The notes beneath the pieces were generated by a model. The model saw only the letters and a program-made list of their open reading frames with translations, made no database searches and was not told where the DNA came from. A stretch of 31,570 nucleotides of DNA from Chara braunii (lineage: Eukaryota > Streptophyta > Charophyceae > Charales > Characeae), in assembly GCA_003427395.1 (NCBI GenBank), contig BFEA01000046.1, positions 1,936,813 to 1,968,382 on the forward strand. Reading direction: 5' to 3'. Shown piece by piece: positions 9,091 to 16,742 of the stretch (its first letter is position 1; the number at the start of each line of letters is the position of its first letter). Made by a program: the position numbers and the translations under genes.

Positions 9091-11248
9091 CCCTTTATTC
9101 TCTTCATATAGGCCCAGGCGGGCATCCTCTCCTTCAATTCATCAGCCACGCTTGTGAGGGAGGTGTCTAGAGAGACTCTAACACAAGCAGTCTTTGGACA
9201 ACAATCTAGACACCGGCCTGCAACCTCTGCCGTAGGCACATGTGGTGTGGGAGTCTCTTGTCGGCTAGCGCTATGTTCCCCACATGGCCTAATGGTAGGG
9301 GCAGTTGCTACCCCTACCGCCGGCTGCCTTTTGGCCCTTGAGCAGCTGTCCGGGTCTCTCTATACTTAGGACATTATTTGATGATATGGCCCGGGTCACC
9401 GCAGAAAATGCACTGGCCCCGGTGCAATCGCTGTTGCCATAGGCCCTGGTCCAGACCCAAACTTTCCCAAGGCCTACCCTGGGGTAGCCCTGGGTGCCAT
9501 CCACCTACCCTGTAGGGAGACCTATTCCTAGGACGATTTTGCGGGGGACCTTGACCCCTGCCTCCCGCTTGGCGGTTTCCTCCTCTGCCGCCAACCCCCT
9601 GATCGCCCTGGAACCGGCTTCCGGAGGCCCGACCCCCTTGGCCCTGGCCTCGTCCTCCTCCTTGCAGCCTCCCTCTAGCCGCGACAACAGCGTAAGTTCT
9701 CCCCTGGCTCGCACCGCTGTCCTCCTCCTCTAACCCTCATTCAATATGTTCGTAGGGGATCTCGTCGACACTACCTTCATCTAAAGTTTGGACAAGGCTA
9801 TCCTTAGTCTTAACTTGCCCTGAGATAGTGCGACCCTTCCATTGCTTCCCCTTGTCTAAGTCTCTGTGCCAGAATGTCGAAACTGACACTGACTTCGCCT
9901 CGAAGGCCACCACCATACGGCTAAGAGAATCATATGTGGTGCCAGGGTCTTCGCTTTTTGCGAAGAAATGCCCTCGAAAGGCTTCGGGCATAGCCCGATA
10001 GAAGAGGCTGACCAATTGGGTGACTGTGACCCCATGGTCAGGTACAACCACTAATTCGTTCATTGTGCTCTTTAGGGCCCTGGCGCTCTTCCACTTACGA
10101 GAGTGGATGGTTTGGAGTTTGTCTGAGGCTTTGACACTACGAGCGACATCAGCAAATCGCTCGCGTTGCAATTTCATAAACTCAGTGAGGGGGGTGAACG
10201 GCGAATAGGCAACTGCATCATCATTGCAGTTGGCGGCGCGATCTAGGGACCTTGCAAAGCTGGCAGCTTCATCTCTGAGCGCATGGATTGCAATCAAGAC
10301 ATGCTGATCCGGGGAGACCTGTTGCAGGTGCACGTAGGTCTTGGCATTGGCCTCCCAATTGTCAAAGTTTTCTTCCCTCTTTCCAGTGTAGGAATCAGGG
10401 AACTCAACCTTGACTGGCTCCCTACGAGGACGCGGCTCGCCCTCCTTGGGAGCTGCCACCTTTACGCCTTTAATGGCGCCAACACAAAAATGCTCAGTCT
10501 TCTCGAGGCGATGATTCACCTCGGCTCCTACAGCTCCTACCAACTCGCGGGCAAAGTCCCTGAACCCCATCCGCATTGAACTCACAGCTATGTCCTGACT
10601 TCGGCTAAACTCATATTGCTGTTCTTGCACCCTGGCTAACCGCTCGACGCTTTGGGCAATGATATCCACCTTTTGTTGGAGATCTACCTGGGGGGTCAAT
10701 CGCAGGGTTAGTTTTTGCACCTCTGCTAATTCCTGCATTGCTGCACTCGCCGCCTCCACTCTTCTTTTCTTCTCCCTCATCATTGCGAGTTTCCATACCA
10801 TCCTCGTTTCATCTTCCATCGCCTGCTGCTTCAAAACATCTTCTTCTTCTTCCCATTTCTTCATAGTGGCTTCTTGCTCATCCTTGGGGATGTACATAGT
10901 TACCTCTTCTTCTTCGGCCAGGGATAAGTTGGCGACCCGTTCTGAAATCCGTTTCTCCATCTCTTCGCCGTTGTGCTGCCCCTTCCTCCTTTGCAGTGGC
11001 GTCTCATCTTCCTCCTCTTCCTCTTCCACCTCTTTCAGTTTCTCCTCTTCTTCTTTCTTTATTCTCTCCTTCTCCTTGGCCATCTCTTCCTCTATATTCT
11101 TCAGCTTGGCCGCCTGCTCCTCCTGTGGGGCCTTCTTCTTGGCCTCTTTCTTCTCCTTTCGTTCCCTCAGGACGGCGGCCATCTTCTCCTCCTCCTCCTT
11201 CGTGTAAGGTTGGGTGGAAGTACCAACCCGGGTCCCTACTCTACTCAT
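9091..11248 (-). pseudogene. Gag polyprotein, main copy
   Basis: A long open frame runs on the minus strand from 11590 to 9737. I place the start at the Met at 11248, where MSRVGTRV begins; the ~114 residues upstream look like translated leader. In order: a highly charged Glu/Lys coiled coil of ~200 residues (EEEEKMAAVLRERKEKK and similar), a linker, then the retrotransposon gag/capsid domain (VKVEFPDSYTGKREENFDNW, DQHVLIAIHALRDEAAS, AEAFRGHF-like stretch). After a stop near 9737 the sequence continues in other frames to a CCHC knuckle (CIFCGDPGHIIK then a TAA before the last Cys, near 9378). So the nucleocapsid part is broken. A long charged coiled coil ahead of Gag is unusual in length but has precedent in gypsy elements. 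Confidence 0.9.
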
Positions 11249-12099
11249 GAAGGTGGGCCAAAAGCCCAGAGGAAAGAGGAGACGCCATAGGGTTCCCCAG
11301 AGGGAGAACCCAACGAGCAACCCATACATCGGATAGTCATCCATTGTGGTGTCAGGTGCACGACAAAAGTCCCACTCCTCACCACGTAGACCTACCCAGA
11401 CACTGGCCCACTGACTGACTCTTCTAAGGACCACAGGGCAAGACCCTGTCAACTGTAAGGCTGTCACTACTGAACCAAGAGCTGATCTGGAGGCATTTAA
11501 GGAGATCCCCCAAACTCCGCAAGAATTCGCTAACGTCGCAGTCAGGACGACGTGATCAGTGTGGTTCTTCCTGGCGATTTCAGCCCACAACTCAGCCGTT
11601 CCGGCCTACTGTGCCACACCGAGCAGCCCACCGGTCTGTACCGGTCCTTGGAGGGGTTCGTATCCCTCGGGACAGTCGAGTCGTTAGACACAGATCATCA
11701 GCCTTACTAGGTCCGGTAGGGGAGTGGTTCAACTAGGCCTCAACACTTAAAGACGACCTTCGTTTCAGCCTACAGCTCGGAGTTTGGACCCTCTACACTG
11801 AAACTGAGTAGACCTGCCGGACAGTACCGGTCATTGGGCTAGACGAGTTGTTCAACGAGTTCTCGCCGCTCATGCCCAGGTCTCCAGATGCGAGAGTAGA
11901 GATTATTCCTACTAAGTCCCGTGTAGGTTTGGCAGCAAGCCCCTATCCTTCATCCTCAGAGTCCTAACACCTAGGACAGAAGAGACTCAATGCAGAAAGA
12001 GTAGACTGACAGACTCAGCAAGTACCGTGGGGTAGGTGCACATCCACAGGGTAAGGGGATAGGCTAAGGGCTCAGCGAGACATCACCAACTCCGGCTTG

Positions 12100-12219
12100 G
12101 TCAAAATCTTGGTCAGCAGCTCCGGTCAACGCCTGGTCAATGCGGACAACCCCCAGTCAACGCTTGGTCAACACCCATGGTCAACGCCTGGTCAACCCCT
12201 CTGGTCAACCCTCGGTCAA
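12100..12219 (-). repeat. TTGACC array in the leader
   Basis: Nine GTCAA cores on the plus strand (TTGAC on the element's sense strand) at 12100, 12125, 12136, 12156, 12167, 12180, 12191, 12204 and 12215. Degenerate copies lie at 12112 and 12145. Spacing alternates around 11 and 13 bp. TTGAC(C/T) is the core of the WRKY-factor W-box in plants; whether it functions here is inference. Confidence 0.85.
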
Positions 12220-12546
12220 CCCTTCACCTCGGCTATGGCTGCCGGCACCTTCACCTTCATCACCCTCGCCACTTACTTCCCCTTCCTTCACTCTTCTCTT
12301 TCTTCACTTTCTCTGTTTTTTTTTGTTTTTTTTTTTTGTTCACCCCCGGCTATGTCTGTCTTCTTCTCCGGTATTCCTCCTTCCACACTTCTCTTTCTCT
12401 TTCCTTCGGTCCCTCCTCCTCTGTCCTGCCTGTCTCTCTCCTTCGATACCCTGTGATGATACTCCGCGGCTATGGCCGCTATCTTCCTTCTCCACCGGAC
12501 TACACACTCGCCTCACAGGTAAGTGACAACCAATCTTGGATCGCTC

Positions 12547-12614
12547 ATCTCTCTCTCTCTCTCTCTCTCCCGCCGTAGCGGTATCTTCAGCGCAGCAGGT
12601 AATAACCCAATCTT
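12547..12614. repeat. CT microsatellite left of the gap
   Basis: A CT run at about 12547-12569, followed by about 45 bp of unique sequence leading into the N gap. Together with the CT run at 12730 it suggests the gap lies in, or beside, an expanded microsatellite. Confidence 0.85.
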
Positions 12615-12729
12615 NNNNNNNNNNNNNNNNNNNNNNNNNNNNNNNNNNNNNNNNNNNNNNNNNNNNNNNNNNNNNNNNNNNNNNNNNNNNNNNNNNNNNN
12701 NNNNNNNNNNNNNNNNNNNNNNNNNNNNN
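12615..12729. other. assembly gap (115 N)
   Basis: A run of 115 N bases inside the retrotransposon leader, bounded on the right directly by (CT)n. Real length and content are unknown. Confidence 0.99.

Positions 12730-12769
<40 letters not shown>
12730..12769. repeat. (CT)n microsatellite
   Basis: Pure CT run directly after the N gap; GA repeats on the element's sense strand. Confidence 0.95.
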
Positions 12770-12771
<2 letters not shown>

Positions 12772-12912
12772 CTTCTTCTTCGTCGTGGTCTTCTTGATGC
12801 AGGTGCGCGGCGGCTTCTTCCACCTCGAGGTCCGCTATGGCGGACTGCCTCCTTCGGTCGCCACCTCTGCTATGGCGCATCAGCCCTGCACACGACTCGC
12901 ACGTGGAACAGC

Positions 12913-12932
12913 GGGTACCAGCTCCGATACCA
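12913..12932 (-). other. primer-binding site, tRNA-iMet-like
   Basis: One base after the 5' LTR end, the minus strand reads TGGTATCGGAGCTGGTACCC. The plant retrotransposon site complementary to initiator-Met tRNA begins TGGTATCAGAGC, so 11 of the first 12 bases match. This is where minus-strand cDNA synthesis would start. It independently confirms the LTR boundary and the element's orientation. Confidence 0.85.
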
Positions 12933-12933
12933 G

Positions 12934-13838
12934 TGCAATCAGACTCGACTCATTCACTTTTTGCATGCATGTAAACAGCGATACAGCAAACTGGCGACCT
13001 GCGCCCACTCAGTACTCAGAGATATCGGAACCAGATAAGAGGTCTCTTGTAAATGGCTATGGCGTCTGCGCGCCCAAACAACTCACTGTTCACACTCTGG
13101 ATCACCCTGGATGTCCCACGCACATCACTCTGCACACTCACACAGTACACACGCACTGCACTCTGCACTAAGCTATGGCAGCTATGGCTGCCGCTACCTA
13201 TTGCTATGGCTACACTGCTTCACTCTCTCCCTCTTCGTCTTCGGGCCTCCAGCAGACCTCCTTGCACAAGACGCTAAAGCAGCGCTTCCGCATGGCTTCC
13301 GCAGGAATGAATGAATGGCTGGGCGCAGCCTCTTGCTTTATACTCCTGTGATGCGTTGGTCTGCCTTGTATCCCTTGGCCCACGGTGTGCACAGTCCCAG
13401 ACGGTACTTGCTTGACTGGACCGGACTGGGTGGACTGGGACTGCTGACTGTACGAGGTGGACTGCCACCACTTGACCACTTGCCTCTGCCTAACGTAGGC
13501 TGACTCCGAAAGGCCACTTCTAGAACTCTCTGTTTTGGCCTTTCGGTACTGTAGCAGGTACGACTTTGCCCTTTCAGGTAAGTAGCAGCTGCGACCTTAA
13601 CCCTTCGGACAGTCTACAGCTACGACCTCTAGACTGTCTAGACTCCTACCCGACAGGTCTACAGTTCGAATCTCTTCTACCCTGTAGCCTACGAAATCCT
13701 ACCTACCACTGGCGGTCCTACAGGTCGCAGGTTCAAATCTACGGGTTGACACCGGTACTGTACACAGGTAAGATGGGGAACTAGGGATCAAGCCCTGGGA
13801 TCTGCATCAGCTACTGCGAATTGGTGAATACCGTTTCA
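12934..13838 (-). repeat. 5' LTR of the chromovirus
   Basis: Direct repeat of 2676-3579 with TG...CA ends, next to the primer site on its inner side and the candidate CAAC target duplication on its outer side. It holds a minus-strand TATAAA (13337-13342), two B-box-like motifs (GTTCGAATC near 13663, GGTTCAAATC near 13730), and short repeats of a GTAGCAG-TACGAC unit near 13552-13625. Confidence 0.95.
13337..13342 (-). promoter_or_regulatory. TATA box of the 5' LTR
   Basis: TATAAA on the minus strand in the sequence GGAGTATAAAGC, conserved in the 3' LTR and the LTR-like segment at 28093. Transcription would start about 25-35 bp downstream, near 13305-13312, which would define the U3/R boundary. 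Confidence 0.65.
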
Positions 13839-13842
13839 CAAC
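13839..13842. other. candidate target-site duplication (CAAC), outer side of 5' LTR
   Basis: CAAC directly after the TG...CA end of the LTR is matched by CAAC at 2672-2675 just outside the other LTR. Four bases could match by chance, so support comes mainly from the exact position at both ends. Confidence 0.55.
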
Positions 13843-13869
13843 GCTTATTCAGACAATAAAGAGAGAATT

Positions 13870-13983
13870 TTTAGACGACATTCAGACAATGTTCAGAATA
13901 CATTCAGACGATTTTCAGGCAATCTTCACACAGCTTTCAAGCAGCATTCAAACATCATTTTAACAGTGCTCAGACAAATTCAG
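13870..13983 (+). repeat. 11-bp-period TTCA array
   Basis: TTCA occurs at 13881, 13892, 13903, 13914, 13925, 13936 and 13947, always exactly 11 bp apart, with degenerate units on the same phase at 13870 and 13969. The unit consensus is about CATTCAGACAA. Eleven is not a multiple of three, so a protein repeat is unlikely. It lies just outside the retrotransposon insertion point and upstream of the exon at 14003. Confidence 0.85.
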
Positions 13984-14002
13984 GGTTTTGTTAGCTCTGC
14001 AG

Positions 14003-14334
14003 CGGTCGCTGCCTATTCAGTGGACTATAGTTGATTTGACCTGTGGCGAACACTTCTCAGTTACATCAGCTTCCTTTCAACTACGAGAGAGTAACCAATT
14101 CCCCAAGCACATGAGAGAGATCAACCCCATTACGGTTGACCAATCGGTCCTCGATAATCTCAATCTTATAGCCTCCAAGGAGAGTTTTCCTTACAGGTAT
14201 GTCAAGATCGATGGGTTCCACCGCGAAGATCTGTCTATCTTCGTCGTGCTCAGTGAGTTTGCCGAAGTCCAATGGGATCAAGACACAACACGAAGGTTAG
14301 TCCGCAAGATCGACAAGACAACAGCCGACCACAG
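14003..14334 (+). CDS. internal exon of an unidentified protein
   Basis: Open for the whole interval, preceded by a pyrimidine-containing acceptor ending CTCTGCAG and followed by a strong donor ACAG|GTAAGT. In frame it encodes about 110 residues including ITVDQSVLDNLNLIASKESF, RYVKIDGFHREDLSIFVV and EVQWDQDTTRRLVRKIDK. The composition looks like a normal globular protein with alternating hydrophobic residues. I do not recognise the family. The neighbouring exons were not found; the next 600 bp look intronic. It could be a host gene exon or part of an unrecognised mobile element. Confidence 0.5.
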
Positions 14335-14939
14335 GTAAGTATGCAGTGTGCAAGAAACAGCATCAATAGCACAACAACGACGCAATCAACGTCAGTTTCT
14401 TCTCTATACTTGTGTGTGTCTCGCTAGGCATATGTCCAGACGCGTGGCACTACAACATTTTCCGCATGTTGTACCGCCTGTCTGGCACCTCACATGCAAG
14501 GCGCCTTACATTGGTGTAATGGCGCCCTGCCCTCAAGCAATGAATGTCTGCCACGTCAATAGTGGAGGCCTGCCTGCCTGCCTCGTCTTCAAGGAGGCAC
14601 GCCACGTCAACTACAGTGTCTGTCTCTGGTGGTATGCCGGTCAGCAAGAGAAGCTCAAGACGTGCACAATAATTCTTGCCACGTCAGCAGGCGATTTCAA
14701 CCTTCGTGCCTGCTTCAGTGCAGGTCCTCTGTCCATGTCAGCATATAGATGTGGGTTGTGTCAGCAATTCAACTTGTCACCTCAGCAATCAGTGACCTCA
14801 CCTGCAATGAGTATGTGCCACGTCAGGACCTTCTCTTGGCCTCACATGTCTCTGTCGTGCCACATCAGCAGCATACACTGCCACGAGGCACTTTTTATCT
14901 CCTCGCTGGTAGAATAGCTCCTCAGCAGCAATCTTCAAA
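14335..14939 (+). other. intron-like stretch with repeated GCCACGTCA
   Basis: Follows the donor at 14335. GCCACGTCA occurs near 14549, 14600, 14679 and 14817, with near-matches near 14733 and 14866. A frame of 189 codons is open over part of it, but it is cysteine-rich and unlike known families, so I do not call it coding. Confidence 0.5.
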
Positions 14940-15044
14940 ATGCCGTACTTCTTCCTCGATGGCAAGCACTTCTACATCATCGTCCTGATTATCCCACTCG
15001 CCATCATCATCATCACACTCGAAGTCATCGTCAGCAGGCGGTGA
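14940..15044 (+). CDS. possible 34-residue membrane microprotein
   Basis: A short frame from ATG (14940) to TGA (15042-15044). It encodes a charged N-terminus, then FYIIVLIIPLAIIIITLEV, a clear hydrophobic helix long enough to span a membrane, and a basic end (SRR). The same DNA read on the minus strand gives an Asp/Glu-rich stretch (DDDFECDDDDGEWDNQ) open from 15089 to 14922 without a Met. The hydrophobicity may therefore be only the mirror of an acidic low-complexity sequence. The strong donor GAG|GTAAGT just after the stop leaves the structure ambiguous. Confidence 0.2.
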   Translation: MPYFFLDGKHFYIIVLIIPLAIIIITLEVIVSRR

Positions 15045-15058
15045 GGTAAGTGGAGAAC

Positions 15059-15070
15059 GCTCTAATACCA
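15059..15070 (-). other. second primer-binding-site-like sequence
   Basis: The minus strand reads TGGTATTAGAGC, one mismatch from the initiator-Met type primer site. It is followed on the plus strand, three bases later, by TGTAGTGAACC (15074), a plausible LTR end. This suggests a second minus-strand LTR element whose 5' LTR begins at 15074 and extends rightwards. The other LTR end and any pol sequence were not found. Confidence 0.5.
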
Positions 15071-15073
15071 AAT

Positions 15074-15720
15074 TGTAGTGAACCAAGTCTCATTGAGAAG
15101 CCAGTCGGTAATACAGTAGAAGTCTGAACCCAGTGCGTCTCATGAAGTCTCCAACATCAGTTACATGTCCATGTCTCGATCATATGCACAATTCAAGGGT
15201 ACCGTCTTATCAAATAAGAGCATGAGAGAAGAGAAAGAGGAGAAAAAAAACGAGGAGGAGAGTCACAATGATAATCAATAGTACATGCATGTTTCCCTCC
15301 ACTTCTGGCTTCTCTCCTATCACCAGCTCAGCAATGTCCTCTGACATAATCACTGTGCAGATCATCACAGCCCCCCAATCCTCCCCCCATGTCAGAAATA
15401 AAGTATGGAGGTTGGAACTGCATTTCCTCACCTCATGGAGACTAGCAGCGGCTCACACGTGTTGTTGCCGTAAGTCCAGGTAAGCTTCCCCTCATCTCTC
15501 TCCACTTCTGGCTTCTCCCCTATCACCACCTCAGCAACGTCCTCTGACATAATCACCGTGCAGATCATCACAGCCCCCCAATCCTCCCCCCATGGCAGCA
15601 ATAAAGTATGGAGGTTGGAACTGCACTTCCTCACCTCATGGAGACTAGCAGCGGATCACACGTGTTGTCGCCGTAAGTCCAGGTAAGCTTCCCCTCATCT
15701 CCCGTCAGTCTCACAGCCCA
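15074..15720 (-). repeat. putative LTR or LTR remnant
   Basis: Starts TG next to the primer-like site. The right end is not defined. Includes the 203-bp tandem duplication at 15297-15702. No partner LTR is present in the window, so the assignment rests on the primer site alone. Confidence 0.35.
15297..15702 (+). repeat. 203-bp tandem duplication
   Basis: 15297-15499 and 15500-15702 are two head-to-tail copies differing at scattered single bases. Each ends with the donor-like CCAGGTAAGC. Both contain ATCATCACAGCCCCCCAATC and AATAAAGTATGGAGGTTGGA. Mirror-image minus-strand frames in both copies simply reflect the duplication. Confidence 0.92.
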
Positions 15721-16412
15721 GATCCTCCTCGTCACCTAGTCTACATCTACGCGGCTATGGCCGCGCGAACATAATCTCACTCTAGGCCGGCGCCTTCCAG
15801 AAGTGTCTGGCGTCAGCATTCCTCTCCAGCAGCCCACAGCAGTAGCATCAAGCTAGCTCAAGGCAGAATACCTTCCCCAGTGTCTGACCGTCCTTTTGTA
15901 GCATTGACCAGTGTTGACTGGCGTGGACCAGTCTCCCATTTGACGGTGTCGACACTTCAGATTTGCCCAATCTCGACGGCCTGGATGCAGCCCTGAAGCA
16001 GCGGTACCTTTTCCCAGTCGGGATAATCTTCTGGATACCTGCAGACAACCATTGATGGGCATCTGATCTATGGACAAAGCTGACTGTGGGCCTCCTTTTC
16101 CGTGCTTGGTCCGACTCTTGAATTTCCAAGAGTGAACTACCTCACGTGGGGGCACTGGATGCTGTTTTTCACCCAGGCCCTGCTACCCCTTGACCTTAGT
16201 CCCTTTACTAGGCATTTCTCAGACTTGGGACGAGACCTTTGACCCCTGTTTCTGGCCTTTCGACCAAAAGTTACGACCCAGGCCCGCACCATTGTGTATC
16301 TGAACTGAGTTTATTGCACAAGATGTGGCTAATGTTAGTAAATAACATGTATGTATTGAGCTCGTAATTGCACTTCACAGTTACAAAGTTTTCCGATAGC
16401 TAAAGAATATGC
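15703..16412. other. unassigned stretch
   Basis: No recognisable gene. Short frames exist on both strands (for instance a plus-strand stretch LDGLDAALKQRYLFPVG near 15975-16025), but none extends or matches a known family. A palindrome CGCGGC-TAT-GGCCGCG is at about 15752. Confidence 0.4.
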
Positions 16413-16425
16413 GTGTTCCTGTGCC
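16413..16425. other. left target-site duplication of the U6 retrocopy
   Basis: GTGTTCCTGTGCC here is repeated exactly at 16544-16556 after the A-rich tail. With one mismatch the repeat extends two bases further left. Confidence 0.85.
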
Positions 16426-16426
16426 C

Positions 16427-16444
16427 GTCCTTTGGGACATCCGT

Positions 16445-16476
<32 letters not shown>

Positions 16477-16525
16477 GTGGCCCCTGCACAAGGATGACAC
16501 ACATAAATTGAGAAATGGTCCAAAT
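16427..16525 (+). pseudogene. U6: U6 spliceosomal RNA retrocopy
   Basis: The sequence follows U6 snRNA from its first G: the GTCC...GGACATCCG 5' stem-loop, AATTGGAACGATACAGAGAA with the ACAGAGA box that pairs with the 5' splice site, AGATTAGCATG, GATGACAC, and the 3' end GAGAAATGGTCCAAAT. Differences from the conserved form include a 2-bp TG insertion after AGCATG and several substitutions in the stems. No U6-type TATA or upstream element is seen at the expected place; the upstream base is the end of a 13-bp direct repeat. An A-rich tail (16526-16541) replaces the pol III T-run, and the direct repeat recurs after it. These are hallmarks of LINE-type retroposition. Confidence 0.93.
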
Positions 16526-16556
16526 AAGAAAAAAAAAAGAAGTGTGTTCCTGTGCC
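16526..16556 (+). other. A-rich tail and right target-site duplication of the U6 retrocopy
   Basis: About 16 bases of almost pure A/G (10 consecutive A) followed by the second copy of the 13-bp direct repeat at 16544-16556. True U6 genes end in a T-run. Confidence 0.85.
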
Positions 16557-16742
16557 ATCAGTGAAAGGCTTCATGTGGCAGACTGCAGTATGCAATGTCT
16601 GCAGACTGAGATGTTGTGTTTTGGCATCTTTCACTTCACGACTGGTTTCTCGCATGTGAGAATGAAAAGGGTGCATTCCATTACCAATGTGCACTCCATG
16701 ACTAGAAGTTTGCTGCGTGATTCACAATCTTGTTCCTTGCAG

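Larger units (their letters stand above)
7452..10472 (-). repeat. tandem duplication of the gag-protease segment
   Basis: About 7452-8930 and 8931-10472 are two head-to-tail copies of the same segment, each starting GCGAGGAT-CTAACTATGGGG on the plus strand and ending GCCACCTTTACGCCTT-AATG. They are highly similar with small indels (18-bp and ~17-bp deletions in the left copy). The junction lies at about 8930/8931. Confidence 0.92.
11591..12912 (-). other. 5' leader of the chromovirus
   Basis: About 1.3 kb between the primer site and the long gag frame. No conserved protein is seen. It contains a TTGACC array (12100-12219), poly-pyrimidine and CT microsatellites, an assembly gap and several GCTATGGC motifs. 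The length suggests an unusually long untranslated leader, or an intron: a plus-strand CAGGTAAG at 12517-12524 is on the wrong strand for this element. Confidence 0.6.
2676..13838 (-). mobile_element. full-length Ty3/gypsy chromovirus, degenerate
   Basis: An 11.2-kb LTR retrotransposon read on the minus strand. Order along the element: 5' LTR (13838-12934), tRNA-like primer site, ~1.3-kb leader, gag, protease, RT, RNase H, integrase, chromodomain, polypurine tract, 3' LTR (3579-2676). CAAC lies just outside each end (2672-2675 and 13839-13842), a candidate 4-bp target duplication. PR-RT-RH-IN order with a GPY/F module and a C-terminal chromodomain is diagnostic of Ty3/gypsy chromoviruses. The LTRs differ at about 20 positions by eye (~2%), so the insertion is not recent. 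Multiple frameshifts and stops in pol, a tandem gag-PR duplication and a mitochondrial DNA insert make this copy non-functional, although some lesions could be assembly errors. Confidence 0.93.

Noticed and set aside
10659-11250. Plus-strand Ser-, Leu- or Pro-rich frames opposite gag
   Set aside because: They are antisense images of the Glu/Lys-rich coiled coil in the minus-strand Gag.
12523-13171. Plus-strand frames running across the N gap
   Set aside because: They are opened by the gap and CT microsatellite, and read antisense through the retrotransposon leader and LTR.
15210-15634. Two homologous minus-strand proteins beginning MRKCSSNLHTL
   Set aside because: They are the same frame in both copies of the 203-bp tandem repeat, without family similarity or conservation beyond the repeat.
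16515-16742. N-terminal 76 residues of the long plus-strand frame
   Set aside because: This part reads through the end of the U6 retrocopy and a typical intron ending in TTGCAG; the exon starts at 16743.
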